DNA of 28,730 bases from an uncultured Bacteroidota bacterium (GCA_903920835.1 CAIXNQ010000226.1:1-28730), one strand, 5' to 3'; shown: positions 1 to 7,226, counted from the stretch's first letter. Translations and numbers: made by a program. Notes: generated by a model not told the origin, from the letters alone.

Positions 1-22
1 AAATCCCTAACGGGATTTTTAT
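1..22 (+). terminator. Rho-independent terminator-like hairpin at the window edge
   Basis: A 7-bp perfect stem (AAATCCC at 1-7, GGGATTT at 12-18) closes a four-base TAAC loop and runs into a T-rich tail on the plus strand. The sequence is nearly symmetric, so it could also end minus-strand transcription coming from the protease region. The bases before position 1 are not visible, so which side it serves cannot be settled. Confidence 0.6.
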
Positions 23-50
23 TAACATAACCTTCCATTCATCAATCCTC

Positions 51-80
51 AAGGCTAGCGCCAGCATCTTGCTCGTGCCC
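51..80. repeat. Degenerate REP-like palindrome
   Basis: Read on the minus strand, GCACGAGC and GCTGGCGC flank the spacer AAGAT. They pair at six of eight positions, with two mismatches. The GC content is well above the surrounding AT-rich spacer. The look is that of extragenic palindromes scattered through flavobacterial genomes, some linked to REP-associated transposases, but no transposase is present here and only one copy lies in the window. The assignment is an inference. Confidence 0.3.
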
Positions 81-274
81 AAAAACCAAACATTAATAAA
101 TAAAAACAATCCAAAACCTCATTCATCAATCCCGCTAGGTATTAAATGTTGATAGAAAAAATTATTAAACTTCTTAAACAATTGGCCAAATGTTTCACAA
201 CTCAAACCATCAAGAGAATAACAAATAATAATAAACCTTATATTATAAGTTGACGTTGATGAACTAAAATAAAA

Positions 275-558
275 CTAAACTTGAAACATACTCAAAAATT
301 CCTTTGGCGAATAAACAGTGTTTTTTTTGAAAGCTCGATTGAAAATAGCTTTTGAATTGAATCCACAATCAAAAGCAATACCGAGCAGGGCTTTTTTATT
401 GTTCTCCTTTAGAGGACATTGCTTTAATTGCTGCTATGTGGTAGTTATTGATAAAACTCTTGACTGATGGTTTTTGAAATTACAGTAATATTTGTATGTA
501 GTCTTTTGGCAACAGCAGTAATGTTCAAATCTAGATTTTGGTAAAGTTTATCTTGAGG
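275..558 (-). pseudogene. Decayed AraC-family regulator, C-terminal HTH fragment
   Basis: Translating the minus strand gives the two helix-turn-helix halves of an AraC/XylS DNA-binding domain, but in three different frames. From 558 the reading is PQDKLYQNLDLNITAVAKRL and continues to ISQEFYQ, then hits TAA. After a one-base shift it continues NYHIAAIKAMSSKGEQ, followed by another stop. After a second shift it reads ALLGIAFDCGFNSKAIFNRA and on to SPKEFLSMFQV, ending at TAG (275-277). The motif order (AVAKRL, then GIAFDCGFNSKAIFNR, then SPKEF) is the standard AraC arrangement. The N-terminal sensor domain is missing, because the protease gene ends at 561. With two frameshifts and no start it cannot make a full regulator. 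The remaining sequence is well preserved, so decay looks fairly recent. Its original target is unknown. Confidence 0.85.
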
Positions 559-560
559 AA

Positions 561-2735
561 TTATATTTTCATTATTTTGAATGGTACAGATTTATCTCCA
601 AATTTTAAAGTAAAGAAATAGGCTCCTTGTGCAAAATTTGACAAGTCAACCGTTGTTGATAAACCGTCAACTTTTTGAGAATATAACAATCTTCCCTGTG
701 GGTTAAAAATACTAAGTTCTGTCATTTGATTTTTAGAATTTAGGGTTACTACGCCATTCGTTGGATTTGGATAATAAGAGAAATCAATAAAAGACGAATT
801 ATCACTAACACCAAGTACTTCGCAAGAAACTGTAGCTTCATAACCCGGTGCTACAACACCACCGTCGGAATAGAATTTTATGGTTAGCGCACCGTTTGAA
901 GCTGTAGATTGTATCGGAGCAGGAATTGTGTTTCCTGTAAAACCGCCGCTAGACAAGTCTGGAGCTGAAGTATCATTGCCATCATAAACATAAAGATAAT
1001 CATAGTTAAGTTCTAAATCAAATGCCGAAAAAGTGATTTTGGCTTTCGCATTTGGATTTGAAGGAACGATAGTCCTGATTACGGTTTCAAAATCTTGATA
1101 ATTTCCTGTAGTACCGCCTGAATCTGTCAAAGAAATTCCGCTACAAAAATCGCCAGTTGTTGCAAAAACCAAAGTTTGTGTTGAACCAATTAAACCAGCT
1201 GAACAATTGTTGCGAACTAAGGCTTTGTAATAAGTATTTGGCGTAAGTCCGTTTGCTGTAAACGAAGGCGTTGCTGGTGTTGACCAAGTTCCACCAGTTG
1301 CATTAAACGGAAAAACACTAATTTCAGATGTTGCCAATCCACCGATTTCTGTCCAATTTATCGTTGCAGATGTATCATTGACAGAACTTGCCGTTACAGA
1401 GGTGATATTGTTAATGCAGGTATTCAAACAATCTGTGCTAAGACAAGTTCCTGTGTTTACGGCGTCTAAAATTCGAGCTGCTGGCTGAGGACCAAATCCG
1501 TTATTAAAACTAATGCCAACTCCCGAAACCAAATGACAATAGCTCATAATGGTTCCTTTTACTGTTGACGAAGGAATTGGACCTACTGCGCACGTTCCTT
1601 CACTGTAACCAGCTTGTTGTCCGCATCCGTCAATTGCGGTATTGTCGCCATTCCATTCGCAACCGTGTGTGTGTGGAGATCCTAATAAATGCCCAAGTTC
1701 ATGAGTTACGACCTCAACATCCCAAGAATAAACAGGAACTGTGTTGAAGGAATTGTCAACGTCGCTATAACTGAAATTATTGTTTGAACAAAGTCCGTTT
1801 ACGGTTACTGCAACTCCGCCAAGTCCACCTGGATCAATGCCCAAAAGTTGTCCTACATCGCCATCAAAAACGGGACGAAGGTCATGAAATTTATAAAGAT
1901 AATCCGAAGATGAGGTTCCAATGCCTTCATAAGGATCAAGGGTTGTCCAAACAAATATTGATTTTATAGCTACCGAAATTCCGTCGTTGGCATAAATGGT
2001 TTGAACATTATTGAAAAGTGAAGTTACCCAATTTGATGTTTGTTGAACATTGCTATTATTTGCATTATAGAGATCAAAATCTACTTCAAAATAAACTGTT
2101 GCACATCTAGTGCTTGTTGTATTTCTATGGGTTTCTTGATTGTTTGTTTTTGTTTGCTTGCTTTTTTTTGTTTGACAATCAAATGTGTTTTTGATTTTTA
2201 AATCTGCATCACGATAAATGATATAATCTTGCGGATTGTTTGAAGTTTTCAATTTTGCAATCACTAAATTGCTCAAAGACTCGCTCGAAACTATTCCGTT
2301 GCATTCATTTTTAAAAAAATTGAACGAAACAAGCGAGTTGGGTTCGTTTTGAATAATTCCGCGATAAAAAACGCCTTGTTCATAATTAATATTTTTGGAT
2401 TTGTCAGTATCGATATGAAAACCTTCTGAAAATGGATTTTCTTTATATAATTGAACCGTAATTATAGTTCCATTAAACGGAATTTCGAGCGCAATATTTT
2501 GATATTTATTAGCCACTATTTCGTTTGTTATTGAAGTGTTGATTGTGGCAAATGTTCGTTTTTCAATCACTTTATCAACTTCTTTTTTTGCGGGCAACTT
2601 GTTTTCTGCAAACAATGAAATTGGTTTAAAAAAGGTTTTTTGATCATTGAGTTGCGCAATTTTTTCTGCTATTTTTTGTTGAGAAAAGCCAGAAACAATA
2701 GTAAAAAAAGCGAGAAGCAATATAGATTTTTTCAT
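561..2735 (-). CDS. Secreted reprolysin-like zinc metalloprotease with Fn3, CUB and T9SS sorting domains
   Basis: A 724-residue exported protein. Residues 1-19 form a signal peptide ending at GFSQ. Residues 20 to about 200 look like a propeptide. The protease domain carries the metzincin zinc motif HELGHLLGSPH (345-355), with three His ligands and the catalytic Glu346, and a Met-turn at TIMSYC (Met397). A fibronectin type III-like segment follows (about 443-527), then a CUB-like segment (about 532-637, with YDYLYVYDG). Last is a type A C-terminal sorting domain from about 655 (SYYPNPTNG through QGAYFF), the signal for type IX secretion and surface anchoring or release. All catalytic residues are present, so it should be active. 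The true substrate is unknown; general extracellular protein degradation is likely. It is monocistronic as far as visible, with a promoter -7 element just upstream. The adjacent AraC remnant gives no firm regulatory link. Confidence 0.9.
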   Translation of the reverse strand: MKKSILLLAFFTIVSGFSQQKIAEKIAQLNDQKTFFKPISLFAENKLPAKKEVDKVIEKRTFATINTSITNEIVANKYQNIALEIPFNGTIITVQLYKENPFSEGFHIDTDKSKNINYEQGVFYRGIIQNEPNSLVSFNFFKNECNGIVSSESLSNLVIAKLKTSNNPQDYIIYRDADLKIKNTFDCQTKKSKQTKTNNQETHRNTTSTRCATVYFEVDFDLYNANNSNVQQTSNWVTSLFNNVQTIYANDGISVAIKSIFVWTTLDPYEGIGTSSSDYLYKFHDLRPVFDGDVGQLLGIDPGGLGGVAVTVNGLCSNNNFSYSDVDNSFNTVPVYSWDVEVVTHELGHLLGSPHTHGCEWNGDNTAIDGCGQQAGYSEGTCAVGPIPSSTVKGTIMSYCHLVSGVGISFNNGFGPQPAARILDAVNTGTCLSTDCLNTCINNITSVTASSVNDTSATINWTEIGGLATSEISVFPFNATGGTWSTPATPSFTANGLTPNTYYKALVRNNCSAGLIGSTQTLVFATTGDFCSGISLTDSGGTTGNYQDFETVIRTIVPSNPNAKAKITFSAFDLELNYDYLYVYDGNDTSAPDLSSGGFTGNTIPAPIQSTASNGALTIKFYSDGGVVAPGYEATVSCEVLGVSDNSSFIDFSYYPNPTNGVVTLNSKNQMTELSIFNPQGRLLYSQKVDGLSTTVDLSNFAQGAYFFTLKFGDKSVPFKIMKI

Positions 2736-2757
2736 TGTGAAATTAGTTTGAATGTTT

Positions 2758-2765
2758 CAAAGATA
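2758..2765 (-). promoter_or_regulatory. Bacteroidota -7 element of the metalloprotease promoter
   Basis: The minus strand reads TATCTTTG, an exact match to the TAnnTTTG consensus of Bacteroidota housekeeping promoters. It lies about 23 bases before the ATG at 2735. No clear TTTG -33 element is seen at the usual 19-21 base spacing, so only half of the promoter is supported. Confidence 0.5.
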
Positions 2766-2789
2766 GGAATTGTTTTGAAATCCGATGAG

Positions 2790-3452
2790 TTATGAGGCGT
2801 TTTTAAGATTTTTAATCACTCTAAATGCTGTTTCAACTTGAGATTCGCTCACTAAAATCGTAAATTCATTTGAAGTAGAAATAACTTCGTTGATGATGAT
2901 TCCTTCCCAAGCGAGGCACTGAAAAATGTAATAATAAATGCCCGGAATGACTATATTTTCTTTGGGCAATTTAACTGTAATCGAAGCTAAATCTTCTAGT
3001 TTTTGAATCTGTTTTTCGTTGGCAAAATGTTTTTCTACCAAATAATCGACACTTTTGCTGACCACAATATTGGTTTCGTTTACGCCACGTGAAGAGGTGT
3101 AAAAAATATCGGAAAAGCTATTGATTTCGGATATTAAACAAGCTTGTTGGTTCAAAATTGTTTCTGATAAAGCAAATGTATAATCTGTCAACGACGAGCG
3201 AACGGTAATTTCGCCAATGTTTTTTATTACTTTCAAAATGTTGTGATTTGCTCTAAAATCCAATTCATCGGTCAGTCTTTTTAAAGACATTACGATGGCT
3301 CCTTGCTTGACTTCTTTGTCAAATTCGTTTTGCTTTTCTTCCATGATTATTCTTGAAAGTGAAGTCAAATTAATTATGCCTTGTGAAAGCGCATTGAGCA
3401 AAAAAGGTTTGGTTTTGATATAGTTTTCTACGATTGAAGCTACAGATTTCAT
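2790..3452 (-). CDS. ACT-domain, aspartokinase-like small protein
   Basis: A 220-residue cytoplasmic protein without signal peptide or membrane segments. It resembles short flavobacterial proteins often labelled aspartate kinase, but at this length it has no room for the N-terminal amino-acid kinase domain, and no kinase motifs are visible. The C-terminal part (about 155-217) alternates strands and helices in the ACT style, with ITVKLPKENIVIPGIYYYI and then FTILVSESQVETAFRVIKNL. The N-terminal 100 residues are helical and may be a regulatory or DNA-binding region. ACT domains bind small ligands, often amino acids, so a regulatory role is more likely than catalysis. It lies 63 bp downstream of the YraN gene and has its own -7 element. 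Function is unproven. Confidence 0.7.
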   Translation of the reverse strand: MKSVASIVENYIKTKPFLLNALSQGIINLTSLSRIIMEEKQNEFDKEVKQGAIVMSLKRLTDELDFRANHNILKVIKNIGEITVRSSLTDYTFALSETILNQQACLISEINSFSDIFYTSSRGVNETNIVVSKSVDYLVEKHFANEKQIQKLEDLASITVKLPKENIVIPGIYYYIFQCLAWEGIIINEVISTSNEFTILVSESQVETAFRVIKNLKNAS

Positions 3453-3474
3453 AACTAAATTGGCATTAAAAAAA

Positions 3475-3482
3475 CAAATGTA
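3475..3482 (-). promoter_or_regulatory. -7 element upstream of the ACT-domain gene
   Basis: The minus strand reads TACATTTG, an exact TAnnTTTG match, 22 bases before the ATG at 3452. This suggests the ACT-domain gene can be transcribed separately from the YraN gene above it. No matching -33 element was found. Confidence 0.45.
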
Positions 3483-3515
3483 AATGATAACAACAAAAAT
3501 GTGCTTTACAACGGC

Positions 3516-3875
3516 TTAAAAATGATAGAAAGCGTCTTCTAAATGTTCAAAATGAAATTGACTTGCTTCTTTGTATATGGCAATAATATCAAATCGAACG
3601 TCCACATCGAGCTTGTTTGAAACCACATATTCATTGATTGCTTTAACGAGCAGTTGAATCTTTTTTGGTTTCACAAAATCTTGCGGAAGTCCAAAATCCA
3701 GACTGGAACGGGTTTTTACTTCAATGACCGCCAATACGTTTTCTTTCTGAGCAATAATGTCAATTTCTGCTTTTTGAAATGTCCAATTGGTTTGGAGAAT
3801 TGTATAGCCTTTTTGTACCAGAAATTCTGCTGCCAATGATTCGCCTATTTTTCCTAATTCATTATGTTCTGCCAT
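3516..3875 (-). CDS. YraN family (UPF0102) nuclease-fold protein
   Basis: A 119-residue protein, the usual length for UPF0102. The family pattern is clear: GKIGESLAAEFLVQKGYTIL near the N-terminus, then AEIDIIA (Asp within an E-x-D motif) and AVIEVKTRSS (E-x-K). Together these form the restriction-endonuclease-like PD-(D/E)xK core, and the likely metal-binding acidic residues and Lys are intact. The biological role of the family is poorly defined; a DNA repair or processing function is inferred from the fold. The gene sits 30 bp downstream of the PAP2-like gene on the same strand, so the two are probably co-transcribed. Confidence 0.9.
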   Translation of the reverse strand: MAEHNELGKIGESLAAEFLVQKGYTILQTNWTFQKAEIDIIAQKENVLAVIEVKTRSSLDFGLPQDFVKPKKIQLLVKAINEYVVSNKLDVDVRFDIIAIYKEASQFHFEHLEDAFYHF

Positions 3876-3905
3876 TTTTAAATAATTTAAAACGGAACCT
3901 TTAAT

Positions 3906-4517
3906 TTAAACCCAAAAATACCAAAGTAAAATTTGAGACAACGTTCCTATTAAAAAACCCAGTGTTAGTTCAAAAAAAGTATGGGCTTTCATTACTAATC
4001 TTGACGAAGCCGTGATTCCAATCAAGAAAAGCAACAACGAAATGCTGAATAAATTATTGGTTTGTTCGTGCAAACTTAAACCAACCACAAAAAAGCAAAG
4101 CGAAGTTATTCCTATCAAATGAATGCTGGCTTTGATGTTGCAAAAAAGCAGAATCAACGTAATTAACCCGCTGATAATTCCGCCTAAAAAGAAGAAAAAT
4201 AATTCTGGAATTCTGTCGATTGTTGTTCCGTTTTGAATCAAAACGAGCATTAAAAGAATTTGAAAACCAAGCGGCAATTTTCGTTGATTTAAGTTTTCAA
4301 CCATTATCGAATCCATTTTTCCGAGTTGTTTTAGTACGAAATAAAACGAAATTGGAACCAAAACTGCCACAAAAAAAACTTGAATCAAAATAAAACCAGC
4401 TTGCAAAAGTGTATATTTAAATCCTGTTTCAGCAATAAAAAAGAAATATATTGCCCCAAAAAGTGGAATAAAAACGGGATGTAAAACGTAGGAAAAAATG
4501 GGGAGTAACTTTTTCAT
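3906..4517 (-). CDS. PAP2-like integral membrane protein
   Basis: A 203-residue, strongly hydrophobic protein with about six predicted membrane segments (around 5-28, 36-62, 83-98, 105-128, 131-150, 155-170 and 180-202). The C-terminal SSRLVMKAHTFFELTLGFLIG resembles the last phosphatase motif of the PAP2 superfamily (Arg, then His, then a Gly-rich helix). The other two motifs (KxxxxxxRP and PSGH) are not evident. It may therefore be a PAP2 fold without phosphatase activity, or a divergent lipid phosphatase. A TAnnTTTG element lies 19 bases before the ATG. It heads a likely short operon with the YraN gene. Confidence 0.65.
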   Translation of the reverse strand: MKKLLPIFSYVLHPVFIPLFGAIYFFFIAETGFKYTLLQAGFILIQVFFVAVLVPISFYFVLKQLGKMDSIMVENLNQRKLPLGFQILLMLVLIQNGTTIDRIPELFFFFLGGIISGLITLILLFCNIKASIHLIGITSLCFFVVGLSLHEQTNNLFSISLLLFLIGITASSRLVMKAHTFFELTLGFLIGTLSQILLWYFWV

Positions 4518-4535
4518 TCTCTATCTCTTTGAAAA

Positions 4536-4543
4536 CAAATATA
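4536..4543 (-). promoter_or_regulatory. -7 element of the PAP2-like/YraN operon
   Basis: The minus strand reads TATATTTG, an exact TAnnTTTG match, 18 bases of spacer before the ATG at 4517. It lies in the divergent region shared with the SCO gene on the other strand. No clear -33 partner was found. Confidence 0.5.
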
Positions 4544-4625
4544 AGTTTTTTTTGAATAGGCTTTGATTTCCAGAATTATTTCATATTTAAATTAATTCTT
4601 TATTACATTACAATAAACTTATTTC

Positions 4626-4633
4626 TACTTTTG
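4626..4633 (+). promoter_or_regulatory. -7 element of the SCO promoter, close to the start codon
   Basis: The plus strand reads TACTTTTG, an exact TAnnTTTG match, only 12 bases before the ATG at 4646. Transcription would begin a few bases downstream, leaving a leader of only about 5-8 bases. This element overlaps a TTG at 4631 that might otherwise be taken as the start, and so supports the ATG. Confidence 0.55.
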
Positions 4634-4645
4634 CAAAAAAAAGTC

Positions 4646-5314
4646 ATGCGAAGTTTTTTCAATAAATACCGATGGTTTTTGATTTTGTTCCTAGTTTTTT
4701 CGACAGTTACATTATCTGTTTTTTATACAGCATTGAAACCGGCCAAGCGTTTGCCAGTCTATGATCCGGTGATGGTCAACCCAGAACTTGTGGACAGCAC
4801 AATTCAAGAAGTGAGCAAAAATCACAGAATTGCCGATTTTTCTTTCATCAATCAAAATGGCAAAGTGGTTACTCAAAAAGATTATGAAGGAAAGATTTAT
4901 GTTGCCGATTTCTTCTTTACAACTTGTGGCTCTATCTGCCCAAAGATGACTACAAATCTAGTCGATGTTCAGAATGCTTTTTTAAATAATCCTAAAGTAA
5001 TGTTGCTTTCTCATAGTGTTTTGCCCGATATTGATGATGTAGCCGTCTTAAAAAATTACGCATTAAGAAACAAGGTTATTGACTCCAAATGGAATTTAGT
5101 AACTGGCGACAAAAAAGAGATTTATCGCATGGCGCGGTTGTCATATCTTGCAGTAAAACAAGGAAAACCAAACGAACTTTATGACATGGTGCATACCGAA
5201 AATTTTGTTTTGGTTGATACCAAACGTCGTGTTCGTGGTTTTTATGATGGAACAAAAAAAGAAGAAATAAAACGTTTAATAGAAGACATTCAGTGGCTTT
5301 GTGACAATGAATAG
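4646..5314 (+). CDS. SCO1/SenC family copper-binding thioredoxin-fold protein
   Basis: Starting at the ATG, the protein has 222 residues. An N-terminal membrane anchor (about 10-30, WFLILFLVFSTVTLSVFYTA) places the rest outside the cytoplasmic membrane. The SCO fold shows FSFINQNGKVVTQKDYEGKI, then the copper-binding CxxxC in TTCGSICPKM (Cys94, Cys98) and the third ligand His183 in MVHTENFVLVD. SCO proteins deliver copper to the CuA site of cytochrome oxidase or act as thiol-disulfide proteins. No oxidase gene is nearby, so the exact partner is not visible. An upstream TTG at 4631 in the same frame would add five residues, but it falls inside the -7 promoter element and is rejected as the start. 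The gene converges with the DUF3109 gene, 22 bp away. Confidence 0.88.
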   Translation: MRSFFNKYRWFLILFLVFSTVTLSVFYTALKPAKRLPVYDPVMVNPELVDSTIQEVSKNHRIADFSFINQNGKVVTQKDYEGKIYVADFFFTTCGSICPKMTTNLVDVQNAFLNNPKVMLLSHSVLPDIDDVAVLKNYALRNKVIDSKWNLVTGDKKEIYRMARLSYLAVKQGKPNELYDMVHTENFVLVDTKRRVRGFYDGTKKEEIKRLIEDIQWLCDNE

Positions 5315-5337
5315 CAGTTTGTAAAAGCGATGCTGCT
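5313..5337. terminator. Weak inverted repeat between convergent genes
   Basis: AGCAG (5313-5317) and CTGCT (5333-5337) can pair across a 15-base loop between the convergent stops of the SCO and DUF3109 genes. There is no strong T tract on either side. It could slow transcription in both directions, but the stem is short and the call is weak. Confidence 0.2.
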
Positions 5338-5906
5338 TACTGTGTCTTCAATTCGGCAGCGACTTTTTCCAGCTCTAAATACCAATCTTGACCAAACCGT
5401 CTAATCAATGCTTCTTTAACAAATTTATAAATCGGAACTTCTAGTTCTTTTCCGAGCGAACAAGCTGATTCACAAATATCCCAACGGTCATAATTTACAG
5501 CAGCAAATTCTGTATAATCTTTAACCCGAACTGGATATAAATGACAAGAAACGGGTTTTTTCCAGTCGATAATTCCTTGGTTATAGGCTTGCTCAATGCC
5601 ACAAAGGGCTGTTTTTTGGTCAAAAATTACATAGGCACAATCTTTATTTTCTATCAACGGAGTTTCAAAATCGCCATCGGTTCCAATGGTCCATTTTCCT
5701 TGATTTTCAATTGCTGCAATGCCTTCTTTTCTTAAAAATGGTTTTATTTTAGGATAAATTTCATCTAGTTTTTTAGTTTCAGTTTCACTCAGTGGCGCAC
5801 CAGCATCGCCGTCAACACAGCAAGCTCCTTTGCAAGCAGCAAGATTGCAAACAAAATCTTTTTCTAGAATGTCTTCAGAAACTATCGTTTTTCCTAATTG
5901 AAACAT
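5337..5906 (-). CDS. DUF3109 family cysteine-rich protein
   Basis: From the chosen ATG at 5906 the protein has 189 residues and begins MFQLGKTIVSEDILEKDFVC, the usual start of flavobacterial members. A longer frame to 5927 adds only MLFKIYF and is not favoured. Many conserved cysteines are seen: CNLAACKGACC near the N-terminus, then CAYVIF, ALCGIEQAY, PVSCHLYPV and ICESAC. This pattern places it with DUF3109 and the related YkgJ-type zinc or iron chelating proteins, so metal binding is likely. No enzymatic function is established for the family. The gene stands alone, convergent with the SCO gene. Confidence 0.85.
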   Translation of the reverse strand: MFQLGKTIVSEDILEKDFVCNLAACKGACCVDGDAGAPLSETETKKLDEIYPKIKPFLRKEGIAAIENQGKWTIGTDGDFETPLIENKDCAYVIFDQKTALCGIEQAYNQGIIDWKKPVSCHLYPVRVKDYTEFAAVNYDRWDICESACSLGKELEVPIYKFVKEALIRRFGQDWYLELEKVAAELKTQ

Positions 5907-5942
5907 AAAATAAATTTTAAACAGCAAAGTAACTGATTTTAG

Positions 5943-6089
5943 ACCAATAGCTATCAGATTGATCTAACAAATTTAAGAATTTACACTAGAAGTCTAATAC
6001 TATTAATTAAAGGTTTGATTTTTGGTGTCATTCTGCTGGCTATTGCTGTTAAATTATTTGCAACTAATGTTAAAGCCTTGTTGGCTTAG
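5943..6089 (+). other. Open frame with one membrane helix, no ATG (possible relic)
   Basis: Between two TAG stops the plus strand stays open for 48 codons and encodes LILLIKGLIFGVILLAIAVK followed by LFATNVKALLA. This is a plausible single membrane helix with a short charged end. No ATG occurs in this frame and the first usable codons are TTG. It overlaps the candidate promoter of the small membrane protein downstream. It could be a relic of a small membrane protein gene or chance; it is listed because the composition is more gene-like than the surrounding spacer. Confidence 0.25.
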
Positions 6090-6108
6090 TGATATTTTTC
6101 TACTTTTA
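6078..6108 (+). promoter_or_regulatory. Candidate promoter for the membrane protein/FAD oxidoreductase pair
   Basis: TTG at 6078-6080 is followed after 20 bases by TACTTTTA at 6101-6108, one base off TAnnTTTG. The spacing matches Bacteroidota promoters, and the ATG follows 20 bases later. The TTG lies in the loop of a small 5-bp hairpin (AAGCC/GGCTT at 6073-6087), which may be chance. Confidence 0.4.
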
Positions 6109-6128
6109 CTTCCTAAAATTGATTTAAC

Positions 6129-6329
6129 ATGAAGATTTTTACTTATTCATTACTATTTATTGCAGTTGGTTTAATAATCTTTAACGCTACTTTGTTAGAT
6201 TTTAAACATTTACTTAATGGAAACAGCTTGGTGGCACTCATCGGAATTGTTTCTGCTATTTGTGCAGTACTCATTCTTTTGATTTTTAAAATTTCAAAAA
6301 GTATTGCCGAAAAAGTTAATAATCAATAA
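6129..6329 (+). CDS. Small two-helix membrane protein, unknown function
   Basis: A 66-residue protein with two hydrophobic segments (about 5-22, YSLLFIAVGLIIFNATLL, and about 34-53, LVALIGIVSAICAVLILLIF) joined by a short polar loop. The C-terminus is charged (KISKSIAEKVNNQ). It resembles small conserved flavobacterial membrane proteins without assigned function. The gene lies 28 bp upstream of the FAD oxidoreductase on the same strand, so co-transcription is likely. No catalytic or binding motifs are visible. Confidence 0.7.
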   Translation: MKIFTYSLLFIAVGLIIFNATLLDFKHLLNGNSLVALIGIVSAICAVLILLIFKISKSIAEKVNNQ

Positions 6330-6357
6330 GAAATTTGTTTCTTAAAACTTTAATTCC

Positions 6358-6960
6358 ATGTTCGATTTGTTAATTATTGGTGGCGGCGTTTCGGGTGTTT
6401 CGTGTGCTCTTGTGCTGGGTTCCGCTTCAAAAAAACCTTTTATGACAGACAAATCCATTGGAATTTTAACCCATCAAAAGTCATCTTCACTTCAGGGAGC
6501 ACTATTTAATAATGCTTACGGAATTGCACCAGGAACTTTGGGCAGCGATTTGTTAACCTCAAGCCTTCATCATTTGTCAGAATCATATCCGCATATAAAT
6601 CAAATTGACAATGAAAAGGTTTTGAAAATATCTGGAACTTATCCAGAATTTGAAGTTCATACCAATAAAAATAGCTATAAAACCAATAATATCGTTGTTG
6701 CTACGGGCTACTCAAACCTGTTTTCGATTGAAGGTTTGATGCAATTTGTAGCTCCACACCCCAAATCGCTACCCGAAAAACAACGGATTTACCTAACAAA
6801 CACAGACCATAAAGTAGCCGACGGCATTTATGTAGCAGGAACTCTGGCTGGCTGGCGAAGCCAACTGTCTATCGCTGCGGGCAGTGGTGCTGCTGTAGCA
6901 ACAGATTTATTGACCTTTTGGAATGACGGAATGCAAACCCAAAGCCACGATAAAGTTTGA
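6358..6960 (+). CDS. Short FAD-dependent oxidoreductase (thioredoxin reductase-like fold)
   Basis: A 200-residue protein. The N-terminal Rossmann dinucleotide-binding motif is IIGGGVSGVSCALVLG (6-21). In the middle, NNIVVATGYSNL matches the ATG motif of flavoprotein pyridine nucleotide-disulfide reductases. The C-terminal IYVAGTLAGWRSQLSIAAGSG resembles the second FAD-binding motif of thioredoxin reductase-like proteins, although the usual acidic residue of AGD is replaced by Thr. There is no redox-active CxxC, and the inserted NAD(P)H-binding domain of full-length enzymes (about 300 residues) is missing. It may bind FAD but cannot act as a classical thioredoxin reductase. The substrate is unknown. 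Confidence 0.75.
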   Translation: MFDLLIIGGGVSGVSCALVLGSASKKPFMTDKSIGILTHQKSSSLQGALFNNAYGIAPGTLGSDLLTSSLHHLSESYPHINQIDNEKVLKISGTYPEFEVHTNKNSYKTNNIVVATGYSNLFSIEGLMQFVAPHPKSLPEKQRIYLTNTDHKVADGIYVAGTLAGWRSQLSIAAGSGAAVATDLLTFWNDGMQTQSHDKV

Positions 6961-7226
6961 TTTTTAGCTGTTAACATATCTTGGATTTACCATTGTTTTA
7001 TTGTATTTGATAAAAAACAATTTGAATTGTTTGCAAAACTCAATTTATATTTTATTTATCCAACAATTAGTTATTTTTTGGGTTAACGGTATTTGTCTAA
7101 CCAATAAAACAACTATTATTTTTAAAAATGCAACTAATATCTCAAAATGTTTAAATTGATTTTTTAATATTGAGAATAACTTTATGGCAGATTCATTTTT
7201 GTCCGTTTGTTGGGAGTAGGTTTAGG
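6961..7226. other. Intergenic spacer between convergent genes
   Basis: About 266 AT-rich bases separate the end of the FAD oxidoreductase gene from the end of the long minus-strand operon. Apart from the hairpin at 7141-7174, no coding frame, RNA gene or clear repeat was recognised. Confidence 0.5.
7141..7174. terminator. AT-rich hairpin between the operon end and the FAD gene
   Basis: CTCAAAAT (7141-7148) pairs with ATATTGAG (7167-7174) with one mismatch. The loop can form a further TTAAA/TTTAA pairing. It lies about 50 bases beyond the last stop codon of the minus-strand operon. The stem is AT-rich and lacks a long T tract, so it is only a weak bidirectional terminator candidate. Confidence 0.3.

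Noticed and set aside
119..270. Minus-strand open frame of about 50 codons with coherent composition (ends LIPSGIDE)
   Set aside because: No ATG, GTG or clear start, no recognisable family, and it overlaps nothing that supports expression. It may be chance or the relic of a longer gene.
4631..4645. TTG start giving five extra residues to the SCO protein
   Set aside because: The codon lies inside the exact TAnnTTTG promoter element, so it would not be transcribed as part of the message.
7083..7102. GGTTA/TAACC inverted repeat downstream of the FAD gene as terminator
   Set aside because: Five-base stem with a loop of about 12 bases and no T tract; too weak to support.
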